Shown piece after piece: positions 1 through 9,702 of a stretch of 64,000 nt of DNA; the stretch's first letter is position 1, and each line of letters begins with the position of its first letter. The notes below the pieces were generated by a model. That model was not told where the DNA came from, ran no database searches, and saw only the letters and a program-made list of their open reading frames with translations. A program made the translations under genes and the position numbers. The stretch lies in NCBI GenBank assembly GCA_963854835.1, contig OY978525.1:56790855-56854854 (forward strand), in the 5' to 3' direction. Source of the stretch: Megamerina dolium. Lineage: Eukaryota; Arthropoda; Insecta; Diptera; Megamerinidae.

Positions 1-725
1 TATTCCCATTGTTATCACGACAGAAAGAGGCTACGGGGTTAAACCGCCACTAAGGCTACTGATCTTCTCAAAGAATTTTCGAGTCTCATTCCTGCCTCTA
101 CACATCTTTATCTCCTGCCACTCGTGTCTTTCTATTTTTCTCTACTTACGCCTGAAAAGACGTCTCTCCGCACTCCTCTTCTCCTTGTAGGCAGCGTCTT
201 TTTCTGCGGTAGCATCGCGACACTCCTGATCATGCCACTCATTTCTCAGAGGCCGGTGGAAACCGATTACCTCCTCAGCAGCAATAACCATGGAGTGAAA
301 GCATATACATTTACCACTCGTTTGGTAAAAGTATATGCTCTCTCTGCTGACGTAAAGCTTTCCCTGTGTGAGACTTCGTTTGTTCTTTGTGACACATAAA
401 CGATTTTGCATCTTAGCTGCAAGAAAGTAATGATACGAGTTAGTGTTGGCACCACGGATCGATTTCACGTCCATCACACTGGAAGCATGCCTTCCGACAA
501 TCATCACGTGATCAATTTGATTTTACATTTTTTGATCTGGAGACAGCCACGTCGCTTTATAGATGTCGAGATGCTGAAACCTGGTACTACTAATTACCAC
601 GTTTAGTGCTGCGGCGAAATCGATCAGCCTCGAGGCGCTGAAAGAAGTTCTCTTTGTTCGCATTGTCCTTTTCATCCGTCGGAGCGTGGGCTCATATTAG
701 GCTGACGTTAAAAGAGTTTGCCTTA
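1..725 (-). mobile_element. RTE-type LINE fragment (endonuclease-RT linker), copy A
   Basis: Minus-strand remnant of the RTE-type LINE that recurs across the window. It aligns by eye with 33200-34000 of copy C, including the segment equivalent to the end of the apurinic endonuclease and the linker before the reverse transcriptase (peptide bits such as VIGFHRPLRNEWHDQECRD on the minus strand). The reading frame is broken by several indels and stops, so it is a pseudogene. It is cut at the left window edge and stops near 725, where similarity to copy C ends. No target-site duplication can be assigned. Confidence 0.6.
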
Positions 726-829
726 ATGCCTAAAATATTAGAAACAATTAAATTAGATTAAAATTTAAATATTGAAGAAAAAAATCCATGGAAGATATAT
801 TCAGGTTATTTCACGATTTGTTTAATTGG

Positions 830-1760
830 AAGGCGATAAATTGTCTTACACAACAGGTATAAAACACACGATACCAGTAAAAACAGACCAGGCACCAATC
901 AATCGAAGACAGTACAGGCTACCAGAAGTGCAGAAAGAAGAAACAATAGTCATGTAAATAAAATTTTGGAAGATGAAATACTCATTCCCAGATCTTCCCC
1001 ACCGATGGAATAAAGAAAGTCTAGCTGTTGATTTCAGAACATTGAACGATGCCACCATTAAACAGGTTTTTCCAATTCCACGTATCGATGAAATATTGGA
1101 TCAGTTAGGTCATAGTAGATATTTCACTTCACTTGATCTGGCCAGTAGGTATCATCAAGTACTAATGGAAGTAGAAGACAGAGAAAACCTGCTTTTAATT
1201 CAGGTTTCGGGCATTATGAAATTAATAGATTGCCTTTTAAATTAACGGGAGCACCTGCTACTTTTTAAAGGTTAATGAATCATGTATTGGTTGGACTCCA
1301 GGAAATAGATTGTTTTGTATATTTGGAATTTGGCACAACTGAATCGCGTTTACGGAGAGCTCTCGAACTCTTACGTAAACATAACTTAAAACTAAACACG
1401 GAGAAGTGCCAGTTTCTATGAAGAGAGATAATTTACCTAGGTGATACATGCACTGAGGAAGGGGCGTATCCAGATCCCAGTAAGGTAAAATCTGTTAAAA
1501 ATATTCCTGTTCCAAGAAATAAGATAAACGTTCGCATTCTTAAGTTTAGTAAATTATTATCGAAAATTTGTTGAAAATATAGCAGGCAGGCGCTACCATT
1601 TAATAAATTATTAAGGAAAGATGCAAAATTTGAATGGACAAAAATATGTCAGAAAGCTTTCAAAGACTTAAATGAGGCAATTTGCTCTTCACTAATTTTA
1701 GCATATCCTGATTTTTCCAATCATGGGTGCAGTTTAAGGCAGGAAAAATGTATGAGAATG
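830..1760 (+). pseudogene. Gypsy-type LTR retrotransposon pol fragment (reverse transcriptase)
   Basis: Plus-strand remains of a Gypsy-superfamily pol gene, closest in motif pattern to the 17.6/297 (errantivirus-like) group. Visible in order are a degenerate 'AVDFRTLNDATI' RT motif, 'PIPRIDEILDQLG', 'YFTSLDLASRYHQV', then after frame changes 'MNHVLVGLQ', the 'LKLNTEKCQFL' region and the connection-domain start. The catalytic Y-x-D-D box is destroyed: the sequence goes from 'CFVYL' directly to 'EFGTT', consistent with a small deletion. Stops and frameshifts occur throughout, so it cannot encode a working enzyme. Similarity ends at the palindrome at 1732-1796. No LTRs recognised. Confidence 0.65.
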
Positions 1761-1796
1761 TGGTTTTCATTCTCATACATTTTTCCTGCCTTAAAC
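1732..1796. repeat. Perfect 29-bp inverted repeat with 7-nt loop
   Basis: The 29 bases at 1732-1760 are the exact reverse complement of 1768-1796, separated by tggtttt (1761-1767). It lies at the broken end of the Gypsy pol fragment. A perfect palindrome in otherwise decayed DNA suggests recent formation, for example by template switching or fold-back repair. Confidence 0.9.
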
Positions 1797-2015
1797 CTGT
1801 GTATCTTGTTTTACAGCCCACACGATAGCCAAGAATTCCGACGATTTCTTCTACAAACGCCCGGACAAAATGATGACATATGTAAACCCAAGTTGTGAGG
1901 AACACTTAATGCATAGAAAGTTTAAAGAAAACATGTGAACCACTAACAACAGAAGTGTCCGAAAGAGTTACAAAACCTTTAGTAACGGCAGAACACTCTA
2001 AATACAGACAAGCCA

Positions 2016-2250
2016 GTGAAAGAAGAACAAAAAACGCAGCTTCTTCACGGAAACCAACAAAATCTATGGACGACGGTGATTTACGCTGGGACTACGCTAA
2101 CAATCTTAACAGCCATTACACTGTTAATTCTTAAATTTGATTGCTGTTGCACAAAACCAGTAAGGTCCATATCGATACGTCAACCCAGCATATCATCTCC
2201 AGTACATTCAACATTCCAAATAATCCTGCCCCGACACCTTAAAGTAGTGT
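2016..2250 (+). pseudogene. Possible C-terminal end of a Gypsy/errantivirus Env-like protein
   Basis: A short open stretch encodes a single strongly hydrophobic segment (around residues 18-42, beginning LWTTVIYAGTTLTILTAI) followed by cysteines and a basic tail. That is the layout of a membrane anchor at the C-terminus of an Env-like protein, and the position downstream of the Gypsy pol piece fits an errantivirus order. No upstream ectodomain, cleavage site or LTR is recognisable, so this rests on layout only. It is a remnant without coding capacity for a complete protein. The 1797-2015 interval before it shows nothing identifiable. Confidence 0.25.
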
Positions 2251-2259
2251 CGGGGCAGG
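2225..2259. repeat. GC-rich hairpin, 13-bp perfect arms
   Basis: CCTGCCCCGACAC (2225-2237) is exactly complementary to GTGTCGGGGCAGG (2247-2259) around a 9-nt loop. It stands out in the AT-rich background and is not followed by a T-run. Confidence 0.8.
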
Positions 2260-2586
2260 TTTATTTGAAATTCTTCAGAATTTCTTTTGTTATATTTTTA
2301 GGGATTAGCCAAATCAGACAACTTATCTGAGTCCCTTTTTGTCCCTCAAAGTGTGTGAAACTCACCAATAAGAGTGGACGTGTTTCGCATCTCTCCTTTG
2401 ATAGAGTCGGAAAAGTGATTGATTTCGGTAAAAAAAATTTAAATATATTGCGAAAAGATGCTAAGAAAACTCAAGGAGTTATTTCTGTGATTTTTTTTTA
2501 TTGCTTAAACAAATAAGCATAAAGAACATTAAAATCAAAGAAAATAAAAAAATAATAATATCGTTTGCAAACATTTTGTTTGTAAT

Positions 2587-3745
2587 ATGAGTGTTCAGCG
2601 CTCTCCTCACCGGCAACGGCAATCGCCTGTTAATGTGCTGTAAACAATAATTTGCAATCACCCGCGCAAACCCCCCTGATAAGTGCATTATCAAAAAAAA
2701 CAGTTGATACACACTGCACAAGTGAAAGTAACAGTGCAAATCTTTTGCCTGCATATATTCCACACTCTAACACTACATCAAAATTTGCAACAACAATAAA
2801 TACAGACAAAAAGAATAATTCGTTCTCTCGTGATATACTATCTCCCTCTATACCGTGGAGTGTACAATGCGGTTCTCCTGCTGTAACACCAACAGCTAAC
2901 AATCAAAGCAAACAAATAACGGCCCTTCTACTGAAGTGCATGACCCAGTAGTTAAAGCAACTAGTGCAATGACTAATAAAGAACCAGTTGCTGTTCAAAC
3001 TGGAATTGATCGCTACATTACTGTAGTAAAGCGAAAAAGAAGTCCACAAAATTCAAAACATATGAATTCAACAAAAATTCAAAAGCAGAACACTGCCCCT
3101 ATTAGTTCGGAAAATAGATACGCTCTGCTTTCAGGTGATGAAAGTGACGAAAATATTATCTCCAAGAAAAATTTCAAACCCCCACCCATTTTGTTAAGAG
3201 AACGCAACTGAGATAAGTTGATTTCTAGAATTACAAGTCTTATAGGACCAAAGAATTTCCACGTTGTTCCTATTCGCAAAGGCCAAAATGAGGAAACGAA
3301 AGTGCAAATCTACAGCGAAACTCATTATAGCAAAGTAATAGCGGAATTTGATACAGTAAAAAAGAATTACTACACATATCAGCTAAAAAGTAGTAAGGGC
3401 TTAATCGTTGTACTCAAAGGCGTCGAACCCAACGTTGATATTAACGAAATCAAACTTGCCCTTCAGGAAGAAGGGTTTCAAGCCAAAACAGTATTCAACA
3501 TTCTCAACAAGAGCAATGTACCTCAACCGTTATATCGTATTGAGCTTCAGTCTGAAACAAAACCCCTACACAAAGGTGAAGTACACCCCATATATAAAAT
3601 TCGATATTTATTGCATCGCAAAATCACAATCGAAGAACCCCATAAGAGAACTGGACCTCCTCAGTGCAGTAACTGCCAAGAATATGGACATACTAAGACA
3701 TATTGTACCCTGCCAGCTGTTTGTGTGATTTGTGATGATATCTGA
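2587..3745 (+). pseudogene. J1 ORF1 (Gag) pseudogene
   Basis: The start ATG at 2587 (MSVQRSPHRQ) matches the ORF1 start of J3. Relative to J3 one base is missing near 2637, shifting the frame, another indel lies near 2905, and an in-frame TGA replaces Ser after 'RERN' at about 3209-3211. The middle part (3218-3745) stays open and includes the RNA-binding region with 'GLIVVLKGVEPNVDINEI' and one knuckle (CSNCQEYGHTKTYC). Knuckles two and three are lost in the 568-bp deletion. In J3 the equivalent protein is about 537 residues with three CCHC-type knuckles, so this copy cannot make a complete Gag. Confidence 0.8.
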
Positions 3746-5315
3746 GACCCATTTCACTGACAAAAATTGCTACCAAATACCATATTACAAACTGTACACC
3801 ACAAATCATCCGCATGGTAAGGCACGCGGAGGAACTGCCATATTGATAAAAAGCAGAATAACACATCATGTTCTCGAAGATTTCAGTAGCGTCTACTTGC
3901 AAGCAACATCTATATGTCTGGAAGAATACATCTCTAAACTAGTAATATCTGCGATATACTGTCCCCCAAGATACAGTATTACCGAACAGCAATATAAAGA
4001 ATTTTTCTCAACTCTTGGTAGCAAATTCTTGGTTGCTGGCGATTTCAACGCCAAACACACTCACTGGGGCTCCCGCTTAATAACTCCAAAAGGCAGAAGA
4101 TCTGTTCAATCATCACTAACCACGGCTACGATGTTATTTCAAATGGTCAACCGATATATTGGCCGACGGACAAGAGGAAAATACCCGATCTCATAGACTT
4201 TGGAGTCGCCAAAGGTTTGCAGATGGAAAATATCTCCACAGAGTGTAATTATGATCTATCATCTGACCACTCACCCACGGTAATATCTATAAAATCACCA
4301 AGCCCACGAGGCAATTGCGTTAGAAAGAAAATAGACTGGTTAAAATTCAAGAAATACATAAATTCCCATCTTCCTCTGAGTACTGTATTAAGAAATGGAC
4401 ACGATGTAGACTCAGCACTCGAAAAAATCAACCAGCTGCTCTCATTAGCTCTCAGCTCAGCCACCTGCACAAAGGTATGTAAGCAATCAAACTATAGCCC
4501 ATACACACCAGCCGACATTGAATTGCTAGTAAGACAGAAAAGAAGACTCCGAAGACAATGGCAAGAATTCAGATCACCGAATCTGAAAAAGTTAAAGCAA
4601 GCCTTAAAAAATAAAAACAACAAAGAGTTAGAAGAGCATATAGCGAAATTAACACCTGGTGAAGCGTCAGACTACTCTTTGTGGAAATCAGCAAAAAACT
4701 CAAATCGGCCAATTCTCACTGATTCCCCCATCCATTTGAGTGACGGTAATTGGGCTAGAAGCAACTGTGAGAAGGGTTTGGCTTTTGCAAACCACCTAAA
4801 AAGTGTGTTTACACCCAATCCACCCTCTTCACAGTCATCATTACCAAAATTAACTTCTCAACCTTGCTCAATAACGCTGACAAAAAAAAAACATATTCAA
4901 AGCAATTTATAAAGATTTAAACCCAAAAAAATCACCTGGTCCAGATAAAATTACAGGTAAAATTATAAAAGAGCTACCTCCGACTTCAGTAATTCATCTC
5001 ATGCACATTTTCAATGCTATCCTTCGTATTAAACACTATCCCAAATGCTGGAAAACTTCAAAAATTATTATGATAGCAAAACCAGTCAGTCTCCTGCCTC
5101 TACTCTCTAAAGTATTCGAAAAGCTACTTGTCATGAATATAACTCCATTTATTAATCTCAACCAACTGATTCCTCAACATCAGTTTGGATTTAGAAAACA
5201 GCACGGCACAATAGAACAAGTCCACCGCATTGTAACTCTCATAAGGAACACTTTTGAAGAAAAAAGTATTGGTCAGCTGTCTTTCTTGATATCACTCAAG
5301 CTTTCGATAAAGTAA
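3735..5315 (+). pseudogene. J1 ORF2 (endonuclease-reverse transcriptase) pseudogene
   Basis: Begins inside the endonuclease at 'MISETHFTDKNC' (catalytic Glu of SETHF visible), continues through 'GDFNAKHTHWGS' (catalytic D/N/H motif), then frameshifts at about 4100-4200 into 'SSDHSPTVISIKSP', the end of the endonuclease. An A-run near 4881 breaks the frame again. RT motifs 'NPKKSPGPDKITG', 'SLLPLLSKVFEKLL' and 'HQFGFRKQHGTIEQ' follow. The element ends before the catalytic FADD box. The N-terminal endonuclease motif (WNANGL in J3) is missing through deletion. Confidence 0.8.
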
Positions 5316-5346
5316 GGCACGATGGCCTTATTTACAAACTCAAACT

Positions 5347-5938
5347 ATTACTTACTTACTTACTTATGTGGCCATAACAACCGAATATCGATTTAGGCCG
5401 AAAATAATATGCTTCGCCAGCCATCTCTGTTCTTCGCTAGCTGGCGCCAGTTAGAAATTCCAAGCGCCGTCAGGTTTTCCAGTACTTGGTCTTTCCACCA
5501 GAGGTTTGGTCTTCCTCTTCTGCGTCGTCCTCCAGCGGGTTCCGAATATAACACCTTCTTAGCTGGAGCGTGTTTTTCCATTCGCTCGACATGACCTAGC
5601 CAGCGCAGCCGCTGGATTTTGATGCGCTTTACTATGTCAATATCGGCATATAGCTCGTACAGCTCATGGTTGTACCTTATTCGGTACTCGCCACCAACGC
5701 AAATAGGTCCAAAGATCTTGCGTAGGACTTTTCTCTCGAAAACTCCAAGCATTCGCTCATCCGAGATGGAAATTGTCCAGGCTTCAGCGCCATATGTTAG
5801 GACAGGCATGATGAGAGACTTCTAGAGTGTAGTTTTCGTTCTTCGAGAGAGGGCTCGACTTTTCAATTGCTTACTCAGCCCAAAGTAAAACCTGTTAGCA
5901 AGAGTTGTCCTAGGCATGATCTCCAAGCTGACGTCATT
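5347..5938 (-). mobile_element. RTE-type LINE 3' end, copy B
   Basis: Minus-strand 3' terminus of the recurrent RTE-type element. The plus strand begins with a (TACT)n run at about 5347-5366, which is the element's 3' tail, followed by the C-terminal part of the RT protein read on minus (5809 down to 5393: 'MPVLTYGAEAWTI', 'RLRWLGHVERME', 'GGRRRRGRPNLWWKDQVL'). The 138-residue C-terminal segment is open. The copy is 5'-truncated at about 5938, where J2 starts, and abuts J1 at its tail end. Confidence 0.8.
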
Positions 5939-6398
5939 TGCCTTTTGGAGTTATTAAGCGGGAGCCCCAGTGAGTGTGTTTGGCGTTGAAATCGCCAGCA
6001 ACCAAGAATTTGCTACCAAGAGTTGAGAAAAATTCTTTATATTGCTGTTCGGTAATACTGTATCTTGGGGGACAGTATATCGCATATATTACTAGTTTAG
6101 AGATGTATTCTTCCAGACATATAGATGTTGCTTGCAAGTAGACGCTACTGAAATCTTCGAGATCATGATGTTTTATTCTGCTTTTTATCAATATGGCAGT
6201 TTCTCCGCGTGCCTTACCATGCGGATGATTTGTGGTGAACAGTTTGTAATATGGTATTTGGTAGCAATTTTTGTCAGTGAAATGGGTCTCAGATATCATG
6301 ATTATGTCGATCTGGCTGGATTCAAGGAATTGAATTAGCTCCAAACGGTGCTGGCTTAAGCCGTTGGCGTTCCAGTGGCATATCTTGAGACAACTCAT
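5936..6398 (-). pseudogene. J2 ORF2 endonuclease N-terminal part
   Basis: An open minus-strand frame of 154 residues starts MSCLKICHWNANGLSQ at 6398 and contains the apurinic-type endonuclease motifs WNANGL (Asn), SETHF (Glu), and GDFNAKHTHWGS. The glycine before TAILIKSR is Glu in this copy (RGETAIL against RGGTAIL in J3). It ends at LITPKGK, where the RTE copy B begins, so only about the first two thirds of the endonuclease is left and no RT follows. Confidence 0.8.
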
Positions 6399-7737
6399 GG
6401 TCTGGATAGCAAAGTTTGGTTGGTTTTTTCATCATTGCTTGCATTATTGTTTGAATTGAGTTCATGAATTGGTTCATATTCTGAATTAATGTTTGAAGCA
6501 AATGTTCAAGGGTACTTGGCTGTTGGGTGGACAGTGAGTGTTTCTGCTCATTATTTACCTTGCTTTGTTGGTGTGGGTTTTGTTTTAACACGCTAGTGTA
6601 TGAATTAGTTTGATTCTTGTTTGGGATTGCAGAGAAGAATTATGTGGCATCAATATTTTGTCTCTTACTTGAGTTGGCTATCTGAGTTTGCTCAACTGGT
6701 TTTAGAGGTTGATTGCTAGCGGAGAAATTCAGCTTTAGGGTTGTATATACTGGGCAACCTCTATAATTTGCGGTGTGATTACCTCCACAATTGCTGCATT
6801 TTTTCATGCTAGCATCGCCTTTAGATTTTGGGCATATGTTTGATTTATGAAGATCTCCACAAATCACACAAACAGCTGGCAGGGTACAATATGTCTTAGT
6901 ATGTCCATATTCTTGGCAGTTACTGCACTGAGGAGGTCCAGTTCTCTTATGGGGTTATTCGATTGTGATTTTGCGATGCAATAAATATCGAATTTTATAT
7001 ATGGGGTGTACTTCACCTTTGTTTAGGGGTTTTGTTTCAGACTGAAGCTTAATACGATATAACGGTTGAGGTACATTGCTCTTGTTGAGAATGTTGAATA
7101 CTGTTTTGGCTTGAAACCCTTCTTCCTGAAGGGCAAATTTGATTTCGTTAATATCAACGTTGGGTTCGACGCCTTTGAGTACAACGATTAAGCCTTTACT
7201 AATTTTTAGCTGATATGTGTAGTAATTCTTTTTTACAGCATCAAATTCCGCTATTACTTTGCGATAATGAGTTTCGCTGTAGATTTGCACTTTCGTTTCC
7301 TCAATTTGGCCTTTGCGAATAGGAACAACGTGGAAATTCTTTGGTCCTATAAGACTTGTAATTCTAGAAATCAACCTATCTCAGTTGCGTTCTCTTAAGA
7401 AAATGGGTGGGGGTTTGAAATTTTTCTTGGAGATAATATTTTCGTCACTTTCATCATTTGAAAGCAGAGCGTATCTATTTTCCGAACTAATAGGGGCAGT
7501 GTTCTGCTTTTGAATTTTTGTTGAATTCATATGTTTTGAATTTTGTGGACTTCTTTTTCGCTTTACTACAGTAATGTAGCGATCAATTCCAGTTTGAACA
7601 GCAACTGGTTTTTTAATAATCATCGCACTACTGGGTCATGCACTTCAGTAGAAGGGCCGTTATTTGTTTGCTTTGATGTTGTAGCTGTTGGTGTTACAGC
7701 AGCAGAAGCGCATTGTACACGGTATAGTGGGAGATAG
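6399..7737 (-). pseudogene. J2 ORF1 (Gag) pseudogene, N-terminally truncated
   Basis: Read on minus: 'GIDRYITVVKRKRSPQNS', then the TGA after RERN, 'MISRITSLIGPKNFHVV', an RNA-binding region, and three knuckles (the first, 'CSNCQEYG', just before an in-frame stop; 'CGDLHKSNIC'; 'CSNCGGNHTANYRGC'). The frame also changes after 'HRKITIE' near 6955 and in the Gln/Met-rich tail near 6420. The first quarter of Gag is missing beyond about 7765. It is not translatable as one product. Confidence 0.75.
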
Positions 7738-7794
7738 TATATCACGAGAGAACAAATTATTTATTAAAATTTATTAAATTTATTAAAAAAGAAA

Positions 7795-7990
7795 ATGTCC
7801 TTGTCAAGCCAAGGCGTCTGCAGCTTCATTTTGCTCTATACCAATGTGTCCCTTCACCCACATAAGAGTAATCGCATTACTGCGAACAAACCGTTAAGTT
7901 TCTGAACACATTCGAATATCAACTTAGAAGATGACTGATCACCGCTTGGTTATCGAGTGCTAGCAAGATTTTATTACCTTGCACCCAGCA
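7795..7990 (-). pseudogene. RNase H fragment of a LINE
   Basis: The minus strand of 7795-7860 encodes 'LMWVKGHIGIEQNEAADALA', matching the C-terminal RNase H motif W-V-P-G-H-x-G-I-x-x-N-E-x-A-D-x-L-A of I/LOA/R1-type LINEs. The final catalytic Asp (AAD) is present. The flanking plus-strand sequence to about 7990 is consistent with further upstream RNase H sequence on minus, but frames are broken. From 7991 to 8374 I see nothing recognisable. Confidence 0.6.
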
Positions 7991-8374
7991 TAGTGCCTTC
8001 CATTGAAACAAAACAAAACAGTGTAAAATATATAAAGAGTAGAATATCGTATTAAAATTATTGTAGTGAAAAGTTCAAAGTAAAAAGACTAAATAAAGAA
8101 AACATAAAAACCAAAAGGAATTTAAGTCATTTGAATCGGCAAGGAGGAAGAGGGTTAGCTATTCAATTGGACATTGTGACCTCTGTAAAGGGGACACAAC
8201 ACATTCTTTTAAATGGCTGTTTTTGGAGTAGCACATTCAGTTTTGCTATTATGACATTTCTCTTCCATTTTGTTTGGTCTTTAGTATTCTATTTTCATAT
8301 TCTTTTACCGACGGGAGAATCTGAGATAATTCAGCAAATTGTATGGAGCAAATAAAAGAAGACATCTAATATAT

Positions 8375-8812
8375 TGTAACGAGTATCGATAGTTGATTAC
8401 TCATCACTATTGTGACTGACTCTATTGGCAGCATCGAAACGAATGTCAACAAAAAGAAAAAAGCGATAACCAGAACAAGCCAACGAGAAAGGAAGAGAAG
8501 AATCTCGATAAAGGAAGATTCTGGGGTGTTGCCAACAGAGTATAAATAGAGCCAGTGTTGAGAATTGACAATCAATCTGCTACCGAACGTGATTGCGAAA
8601 ACATTGATACAGAGGCAAAAGTTGCAAGTACATTTAAGTGTTATAGTAAATAGTTGATTGTAAACAGTGTTGATTGTAAATAGAGATTATTAAATAAATT
8701 GTTGCTGTATATAGTTGCATAAAATAAGTGTTGCAGTGATTATTAACAGAATCCAGTGATCGAACAAGGTAATTCAAATAGAATTAAACGCTCACAGAAT
8801 AAAAACGTAACA
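8375..8812 (+). repeat. 5' LTR of the Gypsy element
   Basis: 438 bp, TG...CA termini. It contains a likely promoter TATA-type sequence (gagtataaatagagcc, near 8539-8554) shared with the 3' LTR, and an AATAAA at 8692-8697. Differences from the 3' LTR cluster in the first 90 bases. Confidence 0.93.
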
Positions 8813-8814
8813 AT

Positions 8815-8833
8815 TGGTGTCAGAAGTGGGATT
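8815..8833 (+). other. Primer-binding site, tRNA-Leu type
   Basis: TGGTGTCAGAAGTGGGATT lies two bases after the 5' LTR. TGG matches the CCA end, and the rest fits the 3' acceptor/T-arm end of a leucine tRNA as used by Blastopia/mdg3-type elements (family knowledge). Confidence 0.8.
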
Positions 8834-8841
8834 CTGTAAAG

Positions 8842-9702
8842 ATGGTGAAAATTGACCAACTAAAAGTGGACCAGCTTAAAAAGCTGTTAGTAGAGATGAA
8901 TTTATCGTCATCAGGTGCAAAGGCGGAACTGCTGGTGAGGCTGAGGCAAGCTATGGAGGCTAAGGGAATTAATGTAGAAGAACATGAGTTCTTCGAGGAA
9001 GCCGATATACAAGCAGTTGTGCACGCTAAGGAAGAGAGCAAAATAGATTCGAGTGGTCAACTCATGGATTTCATGAAAACCATGATGCTGCAGCAACAAC
9101 AAGAACATTCGGCTGATTTGCGTACGGAAATTCAAGGAAATGCGTCTCGCATTGACTCCAAGCTTCGAGAACATTCGGCTGAATTGCGTATGGAAATTCA
9201 AGAAGGTTCGTCTCGCCAAGAAAACTTCATTGGAGAATTCCAGAAGACAATTAACTACAAACTACAAGAAATTTCTGGGGCTATTAATGAGAAAGTTGCA
9301 GAACTAAAAGAACATGTAGATGAAATTTCCGGAGCCATTAATGAAAAAGTTACAGATCTGAAGGAACATGTAGATGATTTGGAAGATAAGTTCGAGAAAT
9401 TACAGCACGATCTCAACCAACTAAAAATAAATGGGCCAGCCACATCAGTGATTAGAGATTCAAGTACAATCAAACTAAAGCCACCAACATTTGACGGAAG
9501 CACGCCATTCAATATCTTCAAGCTTCAATTCGAGACAACCGCTTCGAAGAATCAATGGGATGATAGCGACAAGACTGCTGCTTTAATAGTCGCATTAAAA
9601 GGTAATGCTTCCGACGTGTTACAGATGATTTCAGAGAAAGATCGTGGTAGCTATCAATCACTGATGGACACACTCCAGCGGAAATTGCACATGGGAACAT
9701 GA
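8842..9702 (+). pseudogene. Gypsy Gag with N-terminal SAP domain, C-terminally truncated
   Basis: The first ATG after the primer site opens 286 codons. Residues ~5-40 (LKVDQLKKLLVEMNLSSS, then GAKAELLVRLRQAM) fit the two-helix SAP DNA-binding fold. Residues ~85-200 are a charged coiled coil containing two repeats of the unit EISGAINEKV-LKEHVD, plus an earlier repeated EHSA-LR-EIQ unit. Residues ~215-284 (KPPTFDGSTPFNIFKLQFE and onward) are the start of the capsid. The frame then stops at MGT*: the rest of the capsid, the nucleocapsid zinc knuckle and the protease front end are deleted. Normal Gag of such elements is longer, so this is a truncated structural protein. Confidence 0.85.

Larger units (their letters stand above)
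2540..5340 (+). mobile_element. Jockey-type LINE copy J1 (5' end present, 3' truncated, internally deleted)
   Basis: Plus-strand non-LTR retrotransposon closely similar to J3 (48930-51211) and to the inverted J2 (5936-7765). It starts in the same A-rich leader as J3, carries a frameshifted ORF1 (Gag), then joins directly into the endonuclease part of ORF2 because about 568 bp (equivalent to J3 50126-50693: the zinc knuckles and first endonuclease motif) are missing. It continues through the endonuclease end and linker into the first RT motifs. It stops near 5340, where the minus-strand RTE 3' end begins. Not autonomous. Confidence 0.85.
5936..7765 (-). mobile_element. Jockey-type LINE copy J2, inverted relative to J1
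   Basis: Minus-strand copy covering from the middle of ORF1 (about J3 49205) to the middle of the endonuclease (about J3 51057), truncated at both ends. Unlike J1 it keeps the zinc-knuckle and first endonuclease regions. It shares with J1, and not with J3, a TGA stop after 'RERN' (complement of bases near 7378-7382) and a catatg variant nearby, so J1 and J2 belong to one sub-lineage. Together with J1 it forms an inverted repeat with roughly 1.3 kb of paired sequence. Confidence 0.85.

Noticed and set aside
5409..5594. Repeated plus-strand ORF (MLRQPSLFFASWRQLEIPSA...) also at 54563, 57491, 61524 and in part at 39853
   Set aside because: Antisense shadow of the C-terminal RT region of the RTE element; its recurrence follows the RTE copies.
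8911..9521. Minus-strand ORFs of 88-102 codons over the Gypsy gag
   Set aside because: Shadows of the gag coiled-coil coding strand.
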